NCBI GenBank assembly: GCA_947426305.1
Contig: CANEDP010000013.1
Span: 1-39,969, forward strand
Direction of reading: 5' to 3'
DNA from: an uncultured Clostridia bacterium
GTDB taxonomy: Bacteria > Bacillota > Clostridia > TANB77 > CAG-508
DNA: 39,969 nucleotides
Below are positions 32,138-39,885 of the stretch, piece after piece. Each line of letters starts with the position of its first letter. Position 1 is the stretch's first letter. Position numbers and translations under genes: made by a program. Below the pieces are notes generated by a model. That model had not been told where the DNA came from, did no database searches, and saw only the letters and a program-made list of their open reading frames with translations.

Positions 32138-33536
32138 TCTCTTTCACCTCCAATTCAAAAAATACCGTTGTTCCAACATTTTCCTTACTTTCAATTTGGA
32201 TTTCAGAATGATGCATTTTCAAAATTTTCTTGCATAGCGAAAGCCCAATTCCTGTTCCGCCATTTTGTCTGCTACGCGATTTATCCACCATATAAAAATC
32301 TTCTGTAACGCGCGAAATATGCTCTTTCGGAATTCCATCTCCTTTATCAATTATAGAAATTCGATATTTCTGATTTTCTAAATTTTTCCCCTGAATCACA
32401 ATACACTTATCTTTTGGATTGGCTCGCTTAGCATTTTGAACTAAATTTCGAATTACTACTTCCATTAAACTTTTGTCTATTGGTAAAACTCTCTCTTCTA
32501 AATCCAGTTTTAAATCGATATTTTCCAGCATAATTTTAGCAGAAATTTTTTCGATGAATTCTTTGATTTTGGTTTGCTTCAATTCCAATCTCTGATCCGA
32601 CAGTTCCATTAATGCCAACATTTTATACGAAAGTTCTTCCAATCTTTTGGCCTCTGAATAAATATAATTTAAGGCTTTTGCCGTTGTTTCTTCGTCACAT
32701 TTTTTTAGTCTTAGCAAATCAGAATAGCCAATAATGGCAGTCATTGGTGTTTTGATTTCGTGAGAAAATCCAGTTACAAAATCGTCTTTGGCTTGGATGG
32801 ACAAATTCAAAGAGTTAATTTTATTTTCAATTTCATCTGCCATTCGGTTGAAACTACTGGCTAACTCTCCAATTTCGTCGTTGGTTTTGATTTTTACTCT
32901 TTCTTTAAAATTTCCATTTGAAATTTTTTTGCTTGTCTCATTTAATTTTTCAATTGGTTTTGTCAAAAATCGTGAAAAAATGAAGATAAAAAGTGAAGCA
33001 ATCACTAAAATCACAACATCTGCATACATAATTTCTCTGATTTGCCTTTCTCGTTCTTCGTAAATCTCGGTAATATCATAAATATGAATCATATAAACAA
33101 CTTCATTATTAATCGACCAATACCCAGAAAATAGCATATAATTTTTATCCTTTATTTTTTTTAAAGCATAATAATCAGTTTCCTTATTAAAAAGTGGCTC
33201 AATTGTAAGTTCTTCGATTTTCTCAAAATTCGAAAAAACGAGTTCATGATTTTCCGTATACACAGCAACTTTCTCTAGACTATTTTCCACATAAGAATAC
33301 AAGGATTTGACATACTCTACAATCTTGTCTTTCGTAATTTCTTCGCCCATTTGAATGTCGCTTATCATACTACTTTCTAAATGATATTTTTCCAAAGTAT
33401 TTTGATTTCGATTTTGATTTGCACTTGTTTGAATAGAACGCATAAAATTCTGTCTTACCATAATAAATCTGCTAACTGACAAAATCACAGAAATCATCAC
33501 AATAATACTCAAAACCATTTTTAGCCAAAATTTCAT
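32127..33536 (-). CDS. Sensor histidine kinase, PhoR/ResE type
   Basis: Two membrane helices (7-26 and about 172-192) flank an external sensor domain of about 145 residues. HAMP follows (FLTKPIEKLNETSKKISNGN), then the phospho-His in FSHEIKTPMTAIIGYS, the N box RNLVQNAKRAN, G1 IDKGDGIPKEH and G2 NGGTGIGLSLCKKI. It is 469 aa. It lies three bases after its regulator and overlaps the next gene. The signal is unknown. Confidence 0.92.
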   Translation of the reverse strand: MKFWLKMVLSIIVMISVILSVSRFIMVRQNFMRSIQTSANQNRNQNTLEKYHLESSMISDIQMGEEITKDKIVEYVKSLYSYVENSLEKVAVYTENHELVFSNFEKIEELTIEPLFNKETDYYALKKIKDKNYMLFSGYWSINNEVVYMIHIYDITEIYEERERQIREIMYADVVILVIASLFIFIFSRFLTKPIEKLNETSKKISNGNFKERVKIKTNDEIGELASSFNRMADEIENKINSLNLSIQAKDDFVTGFSHEIKTPMTAIIGYSDLLRLKKCDEETTAKALNYIYSEAKRLEELSYKMLALMELSDQRLELKQTKIKEFIEKISAKIMLENIDLKLDLEERVLPIDKSLMEVVIRNLVQNAKRANPKDKCIVIQGKNLENQKYRISIIDKGDGIPKEHISRVTEDFYMVDKSRSRQNGGTGIGLSLCKKILKMHHSEIQIESKENVGTTVFFELEVKENEK

Positions 33537-33539
33537 TTT

Positions 33540-34208
33540 TCACACCTCTAACATATACCCAATTCGATATACTGTTTTTATTTTATCCTTCCAATTCAAT
33601 TTTTTTCGCAATCTTTGAATATGTAAATCCAAAGTTCTTGTTTCAAATTCCAATTCTTCGCCCCACACTTTCTCAAAAATGACTTCTCGATAAAGTGCCA
33701 TATTTTTATTTTGCACAAGCAATAGCAAAAGGTCAAATTCTTTTGGTGTCAAGTCAATTTTTTCTTCTCTCTTTTTGACAGTTCTGGCAACTACATGAAT
33801 CGTGATATCCCCAATTTCAATTTTTTCGCTTGTTTTGTGAAATCTTCTTAAAACCGCTTCAACCCTTGCAATCAATTCTCCCATTTCAAATGGCTTGGTA
33901 ATATAATCATCTGCGCCAAGATTTAAGCCTTTGATTTTATCTTTAGTTTGACTTTTGGCTGTGATAAAAATCACAGGCGTTATCTCAAGCGTTTGCTTAA
34001 TATATTCCAAAAGTTCGTATCCGTCAACTTTTGGAAGCATGATATCAAGCAAAATCAAATCATAATTTTTTTGCTCCAAAAAATCTGCCGCCAATTCTCC
34101 GTCAGATGCACATTCACATTGATATCCATGTGATTCCAAACCAATCTTAATCAAATCACGAATCGCCATTTCGTCTTCTACAATTAGAATTTTATTCATT
34201 CTTTTCAC
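33540..34208 (-). CDS. OmpR/PhoB-family response regulator
   Basis: Receiver (4-118): ILIVEDEMAI, LILLDIMLPKVDG with the phospho-Asp, FITAK, YITKPFEMGE. Winged helix (about 128-220): DLTPKEFDLLLLLVQN and RTLDLHIQRLRKKL. It is 222 aa. The promoter carries three half-sites at 11-bp steps next to the -10, so it is probably autoregulated and also controls the CofE-like gene. Confidence 0.94.
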   Translation of the reverse strand: MKRMNKILIVEDEMAIRDLIKIGLESHGYQCECASDGELAADFLEQKNYDLILLDIMLPKVDGYELLEYIKQTLEITPVIFITAKSQTKDKIKGLNLGADDYITKPFEMGELIARVEAVLRRFHKTSEKIEIGDITIHVVARTVKKREEKIDLTPKEFDLLLLLVQNKNMALYREVIFEKVWGEELEFETRTLDLHIQRLRKKLNWKDKIKTVYRIGYMLEV

Positions 34209-34216
34209 CCTATTTT

Positions 34217-34259
34217 ATTATAACCGAAAAATGTATCGAAAGTGTAAATTTTTTGTAAA
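34217..34259 (-). promoter_or_regulatory. Response regulator promoter with three tandem half-sites
   Basis: TGTATC (34232), TGTAAA (34243) and TGTAAA (34254) are spaced exactly 11 bases. TATAAT (34222-34217, minus) lies nine bases beyond, so the array occupies the -35 region, as in PhoB/OmpR-activated promoters. Confidence 0.65.
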
Positions 34260-34303
34260 AAACAAGATGCAAGAATTTGTATTCACAATTTTTTGCATCT
34301 TGT
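34256..34303 (-). terminator. Terminator after the WG-repeat remnant
   Basis: ACAAGATGCAA (34262-34272) and TTGCATCTTGT (34293-34303) form an 11-bp stem followed on minus by TTTTTTAC. Confidence 0.8.
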
Positions 34304-34337
34304 CTTAAGAATTAATTATTCGCTATTAAATTTTGTC

Positions 34338-34676
34338 TTACTCTTTGTAATTCAGCATCCGGAATTGCTTTACGGTCTTAATATGCTTGCCGTCTACTTC
34401 TTTTGTTAGAGTATACGTATCAATTGTTCCCCAAACTTTTTCGTCACAAACAGGTGCAAAACCTTGCTCGAAATATTCTACTGCATCATAGGCAGGCTCA
34501 ATTTGTGTTTTACCGGTTTTGATATTCACAAATCCCCATTTCTTTTTGTCTTCTTTTTCAATTGCCACAGGTAGAAGATCTTCCTTTAATTTACTGAGTT
34601 CCATATCTTTCCATTGAAACTCAACAACCACGGTTCCATCGTGCTTAACCAAACCATATAATCCATTTTTACATAA
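34338..34676 (-). pseudogene. Truncated WG-repeat (KWG leptospira type) protein remnant
   Basis: Sequence such as KNGLYGLVKHDGTVVV, KKWGFVNIKTGKTQIEPAYD and EKVWGTIDT is typical of WG repeats, which normally come in long arrays. Only about two and a half repeats remain. Stops TGA and TAA lie directly upstream in frame; the only start is a TTG with no ribosome site. It has a CGG near its end (34361-34359); a shift there would end the protein after two more codons. I take it as the 3' end of a decayed gene. Confidence 0.6.
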
Positions 34677-34718
34677 TTATCAAGCATTTCCCAATAACTC
34701 GACTTTATAAAAATATCT

Positions 34719-35165
34719 TTACCTATCTTGAATTACCATCATCATTCCTTCTTCATTCACTTCTGCTTCCACTTGTAAATTTTCTTTTTCCAAAATTTCC
34801 TTATTCACTCCAATGGTAGCTTCTTCTTCCCCGTCAACGGATTGAACGGTGTACGTTATCGTTTTATCTCCATTTTCGTCAGTTCCTTCTTTTGTTTCCG
34901 TTACTTTGTATTTATTTTCATCAATTCTTACCGCAATCATTTCCTCATATTTATGTTTAATTTCCTCTACCAATTTTCCATCAGTTGCCGCATTGACTGT
35001 CAAAAAACTACCTGATAATAAAATAATCGCCACAGCACACATAGAAATTGTCTGTTTTCTTTGTTTTAATTTCATACTTTCCTCTCTTTCCAAGTTCGAT
35101 ACAACTATTTTATTTCTCACCTTTTTCAATATTTTACGATTCCATTCTTGATTTTCCATAGTCAT
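34719..35165 (-). CDS. Probable membrane-anchored anti-sigma factor
   Basis: Cytoplasmic basic N-terminus (MENQEWNRKILKKVRNK), one helix at about 37-56 (TISMCAVAIILLSGSFLTVNA), then an external domain of about 90 residues. It overlaps the sigma factor gene by 32 bases, the classic arrangement of a sigma/anti-sigma pair. The N-terminal half lacks a zinc HxxxCxxC motif, so it would be a non-ZAS type. Function is inferred from position and topology. Confidence 0.65.
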   Translation of the reverse strand: MTMENQEWNRKILKKVRNKIVVSNLEREESMKLKQRKQTISMCAVAIILLSGSFLTVNAATDGKLVEEIKHKYEEMIAVRIDENKYKVTETKEGTDENGDKTITYTVQSVDGEEEATIGVNKEILEKENLQVEAEVNEEGMMMVIQDR

Positions 35166-35700
35166 ACCCTCTTTTCTTTAATTTTTTTCTAACAAATTTT
35201 CGAAGCCTATATAACGTTACTTTTACCTTATTTTTCGTAATTCCAAGTTCTGCTGAAATTTCCTTCACTTTTCTAGATTGATAATAAAACATCACAAAAA
35301 TTTGTGCTTCTTGCTCTTTCATCTCATCTATCGCATTTTGGATAATTTGACTTTTTTCGTTCTGTTCAACTAAATTTTCAAGATTCATCTGATCCATTAT
35401 TTGATCGTCATAATCTTCCCAATTTTCAAAATGCTCTACCAAATTTAAGGTTCGATATTTTTTGCGTATCAAATTCTTTGCAATTCCAACTAAATACGGT
35501 TTTACCAACATATTCTTATCAATTTTCTCCTGATTTTTCCACAAAATCACAAAAATATCTGACAAAACTTCTTCCATATCTTGGCTACTTGTCATACAAT
35601 TTTTCAAAATCGTATACAAATAACCATTATACATCTCCACAATTTGTTCCATATTCAATTGACCATCTTCCTCAAAATCCGCAACTGTTTTAGGCTCCAC
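35134..35700 (-). CDS. ECF-type RNA polymerase sigma factor
   Basis: Region 2 (about 17-90): IVEMYNGYLYTILKNC, SSQDMEEVLSDIFVILWKN, KPYLVGIAKNLIRKKYR. Region 4 (about 120-178): MKEQEAQIFVMFYYQSRKVK, EISAELGITKNKVKVTLYRL. It is 188 aa, starting at GTG 35700. Region 3 is absent, as in ECF sigmas. A perfect palindrome (35728-35739) lies upstream. Confidence 0.88.
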   Translation of the reverse strand: MEPKTVADFEEDGQLNMEQIVEMYNGYLYTILKNCMTSSQDMEEVLSDIFVILWKNQEKIDKNMLVKPYLVGIAKNLIRKKYRTLNLVEHFENWEDYDDQIMDQMNLENLVEQNEKSQIIQNAIDEMKEQEAQIFVMFYYQSRKVKEISAELGITKNKVKVTLYRLRKFVRKKLKKRGYDYGKSRMES

Positions 35701-35727
35701 TTTTTAAGTTAAACTCCTTTTATTCTC

Positions 35728-35739
35728 GAAAGTACTTTC
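35728..35739. promoter_or_regulatory. Palindrome upstream of the sigma factor gene
   Basis: GAAAGTACTTTC is a perfect 12-base palindrome about 30 bases before the sigma factor start. It may be an operator. Confidence 0.35.
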
Positions 35740-35779
35740 ATAAATAAAATCCCATTTTTTCCAAAAAGGTTACAAAAAT

Positions 35780-35815
35780 TTTAAATAATCGGCACTTATT
35801 TTTAAGTGCCGATTA
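35780..35815 (-). terminator. Terminator of the 183-aa hypothetical gene
   Basis: CATAATCGGCACTTA pairs with TAAGTGCCGATTAT around AAAA on the minus strand, followed by a T-rich tract, directly after the stop at 35834. Confidence 0.85.
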
Positions 35816-35833
35816 TGGTCAGAATATTATTTT

Positions 35834-36382
35834 TTATGAAGGAATCAAATCACTAAACGCCTCAACTCCTTCATAAGCAATTTCAATGCATTTCACATCT
35901 CTGTCACTTATTTCTTTGATTGACTGCTCCATAGAATTCGGGCGAATATAAATCGCACCCCTATAACTTCTCGGAACAAAACCTTTCCTTTTAGGAGTAA
36001 TATAGTCTTCTGTAATTTCTATACAGTTAAGACCAAAACTAGATGGATAGCCATCCTGTATCAAGTATACGATTCCTTTGTCTGCCTTTCCAATCGCGAT
36101 ATCCTGTACTGGTGCCCAATAACTATTCGCTGCCAAAAACATATAATAAGTCCCCTGCTCATTTATATATTTCAAGCCTGTGGTAAAACTCCCTGTAACT
36201 AAATGATAATTTTCACAGTTACAACACGCAATATCTTTATCTGGAAAGGCTTCCTTTAGTGGATACTTTTCCTCATTATAAAAATATTCCTTGATTTTGA
36301 ATCGGTCCAAGTTTGACTGCCAAAAGATATAATTTTCACATCTACTTTTAATCTTGGCAAACTCCCGTTTATTAAATACCAT
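35834..36382 (-). CDS. Hypothetical protein, 182 aa
   Basis: I do not recognise the family with confidence. It is soluble, with three conserved-looking Cys (ACCNCENY) and aromatic beta-rich sequence (YYMFLAANSYWAPVQDIAIG). I chose the Met before VFNKREFAKIK because AAGGAG lies upstream; a frame to 36493 adds a hydrophobic, non-coding-like tail. A palindrome (36420-36434) lies in its promoter region. It is the last chromosomal gene before the tRNA-Gln att site. Confidence 0.6.
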   Translation of the reverse strand: MVFNKREFAKIKSRCENYIFWQSNLDRFKIKEYFYNEEKYPLKEAFPDKDIACCNCENYHLVTGSFTTGLKYINEQGTYYMFLAANSYWAPVQDIAIGKADKGIVYLIQDGYPSSFGLNCIEITEDYITPKRKGFVPRSYRGAIYIRPNSMEQSIKEISDRDVKCIEIAYEGVEAFSDLIPS

Positions 36383-36419
36383 ACATTTCTCCTTTCTAAT
36401 TACGAACACGAAAAATTTA

Positions 36420-36434
36420 TTTGGTCTGACCAAA
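36420..36434. promoter_or_regulatory. Operator-like palindrome
   Basis: TTTGGTCTGACCAAA, a 6-bp inverted repeat around CTG, about 40 bases upstream of the 182-aa gene; a second half ACCAAAT follows. The binder is unknown. Confidence 0.4.
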
Positions 36435-36510
36435 CCAAATAGAATAAACTGTAGATACTTTATTACTATATCATAATTGTTACTAATTTGCAATCCATTT
36501 CTTTACCAAC

Positions 36511-36552
36511 ATAAAAAAATAGCGATTTCAATTTCTTGAAACTCGCTATTTT
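36511..36552 (-). terminator. Terminator beyond the tRNA-Gln 3' end
   Basis: ATAGCGA-G-TTTCAA pairs with TTGAAA-TCGCTAT (one bulged base), followed on minus by TTTTTTTATG. It follows the CCA end of the tRNA fragment, as expected for the original tRNA gene. Confidence 0.85.
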
Positions 36553-36555
36553 TCT

Positions 36556-36603
36556 TGGCTGGGCTGGTGGGATTCGAACACACGCATGCCAGAGTCAAAG
36601 TCG
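36556..36603 (-). other. tRNA-Gln 3' half: attachment site and left end of an integrated element
   Basis: On the minus strand the fragment starts GACTTTGACTC (anticodon TTG), runs through CATGCG and the T-loop TTCGAAT, and ends CAGCCCAGCCA, matching the 3' half of tRNA-Gln with encoded CCA. The 5' half (TGGGCTG acceptor strand, D-arm) is absent, the anticodon stem is unpaired on its 5' side, and the T-stem has one mismatch. This is what remains at the distal end of an element integrated into a tRNA 3' end. The element would extend rightwards. Confidence 0.75.
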
Positions 36604-36953
36604 TAGCCTTCATTTTATAGTTACCATTATTTAAAATTAAACTTTGGTATTTAAACTATCCATTTTACAAAGCTTTACAGTTATTATTTTATAAAATATT
36701 TATATCACAATATTTTATAAAAATCAAATTTAAAAAAGAATTTGTTTGACATTTGTTTGACAAAATTCATAACAATTGACTTACTTATTGATATTCATAT
36801 TTAAAGTCAAATTATTTTTGTCAATCAATTTTGCTAGGTATTTTTATTAACATTTGATAATCTTTAACATGATTTAATAACAACTAACTTTTTTTGTAAT
36901 TTTATGATATAATATTTTTATAGTATGAATTTATAAATAAAGGAGAAAATATT
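36604..36953. promoter_or_regulatory. AT-rich element end with tandem repeats and a promoter
   Basis: 350 bases without a gene. TTTGTTTGACA occurs twice in perfect tandem (36741-36751, 36752-36762), possibly integrase arm sites near the end of the element. TATAAT (36908-36913) precedes the plus-strand gene at 36954. Nothing else was recognised. Confidence 0.45.
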
Positions 36954-37577
36954 ATGAACAAGTCAAACAACAAACTATTTCAAACTTTTTTTGTTATATT
37001 AGGATTAATTTTTATAATTGCAATATGTGTTAGTATCTATATGATTTTTAAATTTATTTGGAATTCCATAAAAGATTATCCAACTATTACCGTCGCAATT
37101 ATTACTGGTTTTCTATCTATAATTGCGATTATTGTTCAAAAAGTATGGGAAAGAAAAGATAACAAGGAACAAGAAATTAGAAATAAAAAATTACCAATAT
37201 ATCAAAAAATGATTAATGAATTCTCTTATTTCTTTTATAATGATCCCAATTTAACAACCGAAGAAGAAAAAGAAAATTTTCAAATCGAAAAAATTAACAG
37301 ATTAATTAAGTTTGTAGCAGATAATAATGGTGAGTTAATCACATGGGCATCAGATTCAGTTTTAAAAGAATGGTCTATTTTTAGAAAAATTGCTATAAAT
37401 AATTCAGGAAACGGAATAGAATTGATGTTTCAAATTGAAAAGTTATTTTATACTATAAGAAAAGATTTAGGTCATAAAAATGAAAATCTACTAAAAGGTG
37501 ATATACTAAGATTGTGGGTTAATGATATAGATAATATCTTAGAGAAACCTTCTCAAGATGAAAATAAACAAAAATAA
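36954..37577 (+). CDS. Accessory membrane protein of the mobile element
   Basis: Two membrane helices (residues 11-36 and 46-63), then a basic segment (KVWERKDNKEQEIRNKKLP) and a cytoplasmic helical domain of about 130 residues. This layout is common in accessory proteins of phages and mobile elements, but I cannot name a function. AAGGAG precedes the ATG, and a terminator follows. It is 207 aa. Confidence 0.6.
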   Translation: MNKSNNKLFQTFFVILGLIFIIAICVSIYMIFKFIWNSIKDYPTITVAIITGFLSIIAIIVQKVWERKDNKEQEIRNKKLPIYQKMINEFSYFFYNDPNLTTEEEKENFQIEKINRLIKFVADNNGELITWASDSVLKEWSIFRKIAINNSGNGIELMFQIEKLFYTIRKDLGHKNENLLKGDILRLWVNDIDNILEKPSQDENKQK

Positions 37578-37595
37578 ATAGTTAATATACATATA

Positions 37596-37620
37596 AGATC
37601 CTATTAATAGGGTCTTTTTT
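37596..37620 (+). terminator. Terminator of the accessory membrane gene
   Basis: AGATCCTA pairs with TAGGGTCT (one G-U pair), followed by TTTTTT on plus. Confidence 0.85.
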
Positions 37621-37627
37621 GTCGTCT

Positions 37628-38110
37628 TAAAGAGAAATGCCACAAACTCTATAAAAGTGATAGGTGTGATGAGCCGATGCAGTAAATTCATTCGTATTTG
37701 TGTAAACAGTCTATTTACACAAAATGCGTGAGTGAGATTTTACAACACAGACTCACAATAATTAAAGAGTAATGGGAGGCAAAACTTGAAATGAATTTAT
37801 AATTGTAAAAAGTTTGGGCAAGGATGAACAAGACACTTCTATTAGTGTCAGCAATTATAGTAGCAAAATTGCTACTTACTAGACTACCTATAAAACAAGG
37901 CGACCGACTGACGGTTTCTAAAATGTAGGTGTGATAATTCTTTTTGGCATAAGGGAATTATTACACCTAATCCCCTTTGCTCTCTCCCTCTGGTTTCTAT
38001 TTTTAGCAAAGTGAATTGAGTAAGAAAAAACTTTTTCTTGCTTATCTTAAATAAAAAATGTAACTAACATTTTTTCATTTAAGAACCAAAATATAACAAA
38101 TATTTTGGTT
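37628..38110 (+). other. Hairpin-rich noncoding region upstream of oriT
   Basis: About 480 bases without an open frame but with many stems: TTTGTGTAAA/TTTACACAAA (37697-37706 with 37714-37723, perfect), GACAC/GTGTC (37832-37849), AGTAGCAA/TTGCTACT (37859-37875), and a long AGGTGT-ATAATTC / GAATTAT-ACACCT (37927-37968). The density suggests a structured RNA or a recombination/replication region of the mobilizable element. I cannot assign an Rfam class. Confidence 0.45.
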
Positions 38111-38137
38111 AAGGGTTGTAGGGATTTGCCCTGCCAC

Positions 38138-38185
38138 ACGAACACTTTTGAAAAAAGTGTTGTAGTGTGTTACAACACAACCCCC
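38138..38185 (+). other. oriT: oriT of pMV158/MobV type with exact nick consensus
   Basis: AACACTTTT/AAAAGTGTT (38141-38149 with 38153-38161) forms a hairpin, followed two bases later by TAGTGTGTTA (38163-38172). TAGTGTG|TTA is the nick consensus known for MobM of pMV158, which also has a hairpin just upstream. The relaxase gene follows 75 bases downstream. The predicted nick is between 38169 and 38170. Confidence 0.8.
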
Positions 38186-38246
38186 AAAAAGCACAAAAAT
38201 TATATTGCCTAGTGTTAATTCATAAAGCAAAGAAAGGAGATATGAA

Positions 38247-39431
38247 ATGAGTTACGCAATAATTAGAAATACGAAATACAAAAGAGAAAATTTAAAAGGA
38301 ATTTTTAGACATAACGAAAGAAGAAATAAAAATTATTCTAATAAAAATATAAATAAAGAAAAATCTTATTTGAATTATTCATTAAAAGAACCACAATTTA
38401 GTTATGAGAAGGAATTTGATAGAATTAGAAAGAAATATGATTTAAAAGGACAAGTTAAAACTGTAAGCAATATTGCTTGTGAATACATTATTACTTCGGA
38501 TAAAGAGTTTTTTGAGAGTATTGGCTCAGAAGAAACAAAAAGATACTTTGAAACTGCTTATAAATTTGTCTGTCAATATAAAGATTTAGGCGAACAATAT
38601 ATTTTGTCGGCAAACGTACATATGGATGAGGAAACGCCTCATCTTCACTTGATGTTTATTCCAGTCGTTCACACAAAAGATAAAAATGGAAATGAGATTG
38701 ATAAAATTGCTTGTAGTGAGTTTTGGAAAGCAAAAGATAGTTATAGACAACTACAAGACGCTTTTTATGAATTTATGGTGTCAAATCATTTTGATTTGAC
38801 ACGAGGAAACGAAAATGGTAGAGTTCATTTGTCTGTTGAAGATTACAAAAAAGTGACAAATTTTGAAAAATCGAAAGCTGTACTACAAGATATAAAATTA
38901 GAATTGCCAGAAACTCCTGATATTAAAGATTTTGGAAAATTAATGAGAAATCGAGATGAGAAAATTCAAGAATTGATTATTTCTCCAAAAGATAAGCAAA
39001 TACAAGAATTATATGAACAAAATTCCTTGCTTTACCTAACTTTGCAAAGCCAAGTAAAAACTGTTGAAAGAGCTTCAAAATATGAAAAAGAAAGAAAATC
39101 TATTATGGCTGAAAATAAAGATTTAAAAAGTCAATTTGAATCTATAGAGACTAACTATTCTTTAAAACTAAACAAAGAAATAGAGAAACTAGAACAAAAA
39201 TATGAAAGCGAAATTTATCAATTAGAAAATGAAAATCGCTTTTTGAAAAAAGTCATTTCAACTTTAGAAAAAACGATTGATAAATTTATTCATTGGATAT
39301 GCAAAAAGTTTTCTATGCCTTCTGAAGATGAAGTGATTAGAGAATTTGAGATTGAAAACGACACTTATCTTGACCCGGAAATGCAGATTGAATATGAAGA
39401 AAATATGTATGATATTGAACTTGATGCATAA
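38247..39431 (+). CDS. MobV-family relaxase (Mob/Pre)
   Basis: Relaxases nick oriT and lead the strand into the recipient; MobV enzymes mobilise small plasmids and integrative elements with help from another conjugation system. The N-terminus (MSYAIIRNTKYKRENLKGIF) followed by RHNERRN is family-typical. The metal motif is HMDEETPHLHLMF with three His. The C-terminal half (250-350) is coiled coil. At 394 aa it is normal. GGAG precedes the ATG and oriT lies upstream. No conjugation genes are seen, so the element would be mobilizable only. Confidence 0.92.
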   Translation: MSYAIIRNTKYKRENLKGIFRHNERRNKNYSNKNINKEKSYLNYSLKEPQFSYEKEFDRIRKKYDLKGQVKTVSNIACEYIITSDKEFFESIGSEETKRYFETAYKFVCQYKDLGEQYILSANVHMDEETPHLHLMFIPVVHTKDKNGNEIDKIACSEFWKAKDSYRQLQDAFYEFMVSNHFDLTRGNENGRVHLSVEDYKKVTNFEKSKAVLQDIKLELPETPDIKDFGKLMRNRDEKIQELIISPKDKQIQELYEQNSLLYLTLQSQVKTVERASKYEKERKSIMAENKDLKSQFESIETNYSLKLNKEIEKLEQKYESEIYQLENENRFLKKVISTLEKTIDKFIHWICKKFSMPSEDEVIREFEIENDTYLDPEMQIEYEENMYDIELDA

Positions 39432-39457
39432 AATTTTAATTTTTTTCAAAAAGGGCG

Positions 39458-39486
39458 CTGACAAATTTGAATTTGTACGTTATAAC
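39458..39486 (+). promoter_or_regulatory. Promoter of the last small gene
   Basis: CTGACA, a 17-base spacer, TATAAC, about 45 bases upstream of the ATG at 39532. Confidence 0.6.
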
Positions 39487-39531
39487 TTAATTAATGTATG
39501 TACATTATAAAAACTTTGTAGGAGGAAATTT

Positions 39532-39849
39532 ATGAAAGAATGTAGTTTATATGATTTTGACTCGGCAGAATTGTTTGAGTGTATTAGTGATACGAAAGTT
39601 AGTTTGAAAAATAATAATATGGAATATCGAAATATTTTCTATAAGATTGAGCGAATTTTGAATAAGTACCCTAGTATTCGAGATATTTTGGAAGATCAAA
39701 CGGCTCATAAGTTAAGTTTTCCAGAATGTGAAGCATTGGTAAAAGTGGTTAATTTGTTTTATGAATTGCTAAGATTTGAAGAATATGAGATTTTCCTTTT
39801 GGGTGGTCGAGAGTGTTGCAATTATTTTAGTAGGATGGGGGTGTTATAA
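39532..39849 (+). CDS. Small hypothetical protein of the mobile element, 105 aa
   Basis: Soluble, acidic, helical protein; TAGGAGG precedes the ATG. I do not recognise a named family with certainty. It follows the relaxase with its own promoter, so it may be a regulator or accessory factor of the element. Confidence 0.6.
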   Translation: MKECSLYDFDSAELFECISDTKVSLKNNNMEYRNIFYKIERILNKYPSIRDILEDQTAHKLSFPECEALVKVVNLFYELLRFEEYEIFLLGGRECCNYFSRMGVL

Positions 39850-39859
39850 ATTTTAAAAT

Positions 39860-39885
39860 GGAGTGGTAGACTATTCTATCACTCC
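39860..39885. repeat. Hairpin after the last gene
   Basis: GGAGTGGTAGA pairs with TCTATCACTCC (11 bp, one G-U). No clear T-tract on plus; on minus an AT-rich ATTTTAAAATTT follows. It may end transcription weakly or be part of a repeat. The remaining bases to 39969 show no gene. Confidence 0.45.

Noticed and set aside
36556..36640. A complete tRNA-Gln gene
   Set aside because: The acceptor 5' strand and D-arm are missing, and the 5' side of the anticodon stem does not pair.
37697..37968. CRISPR-like or tandem repeat array in the noncoding region
   Set aside because: The repeats are inverted pairs of differing sequence, not regularly spaced direct repeats.
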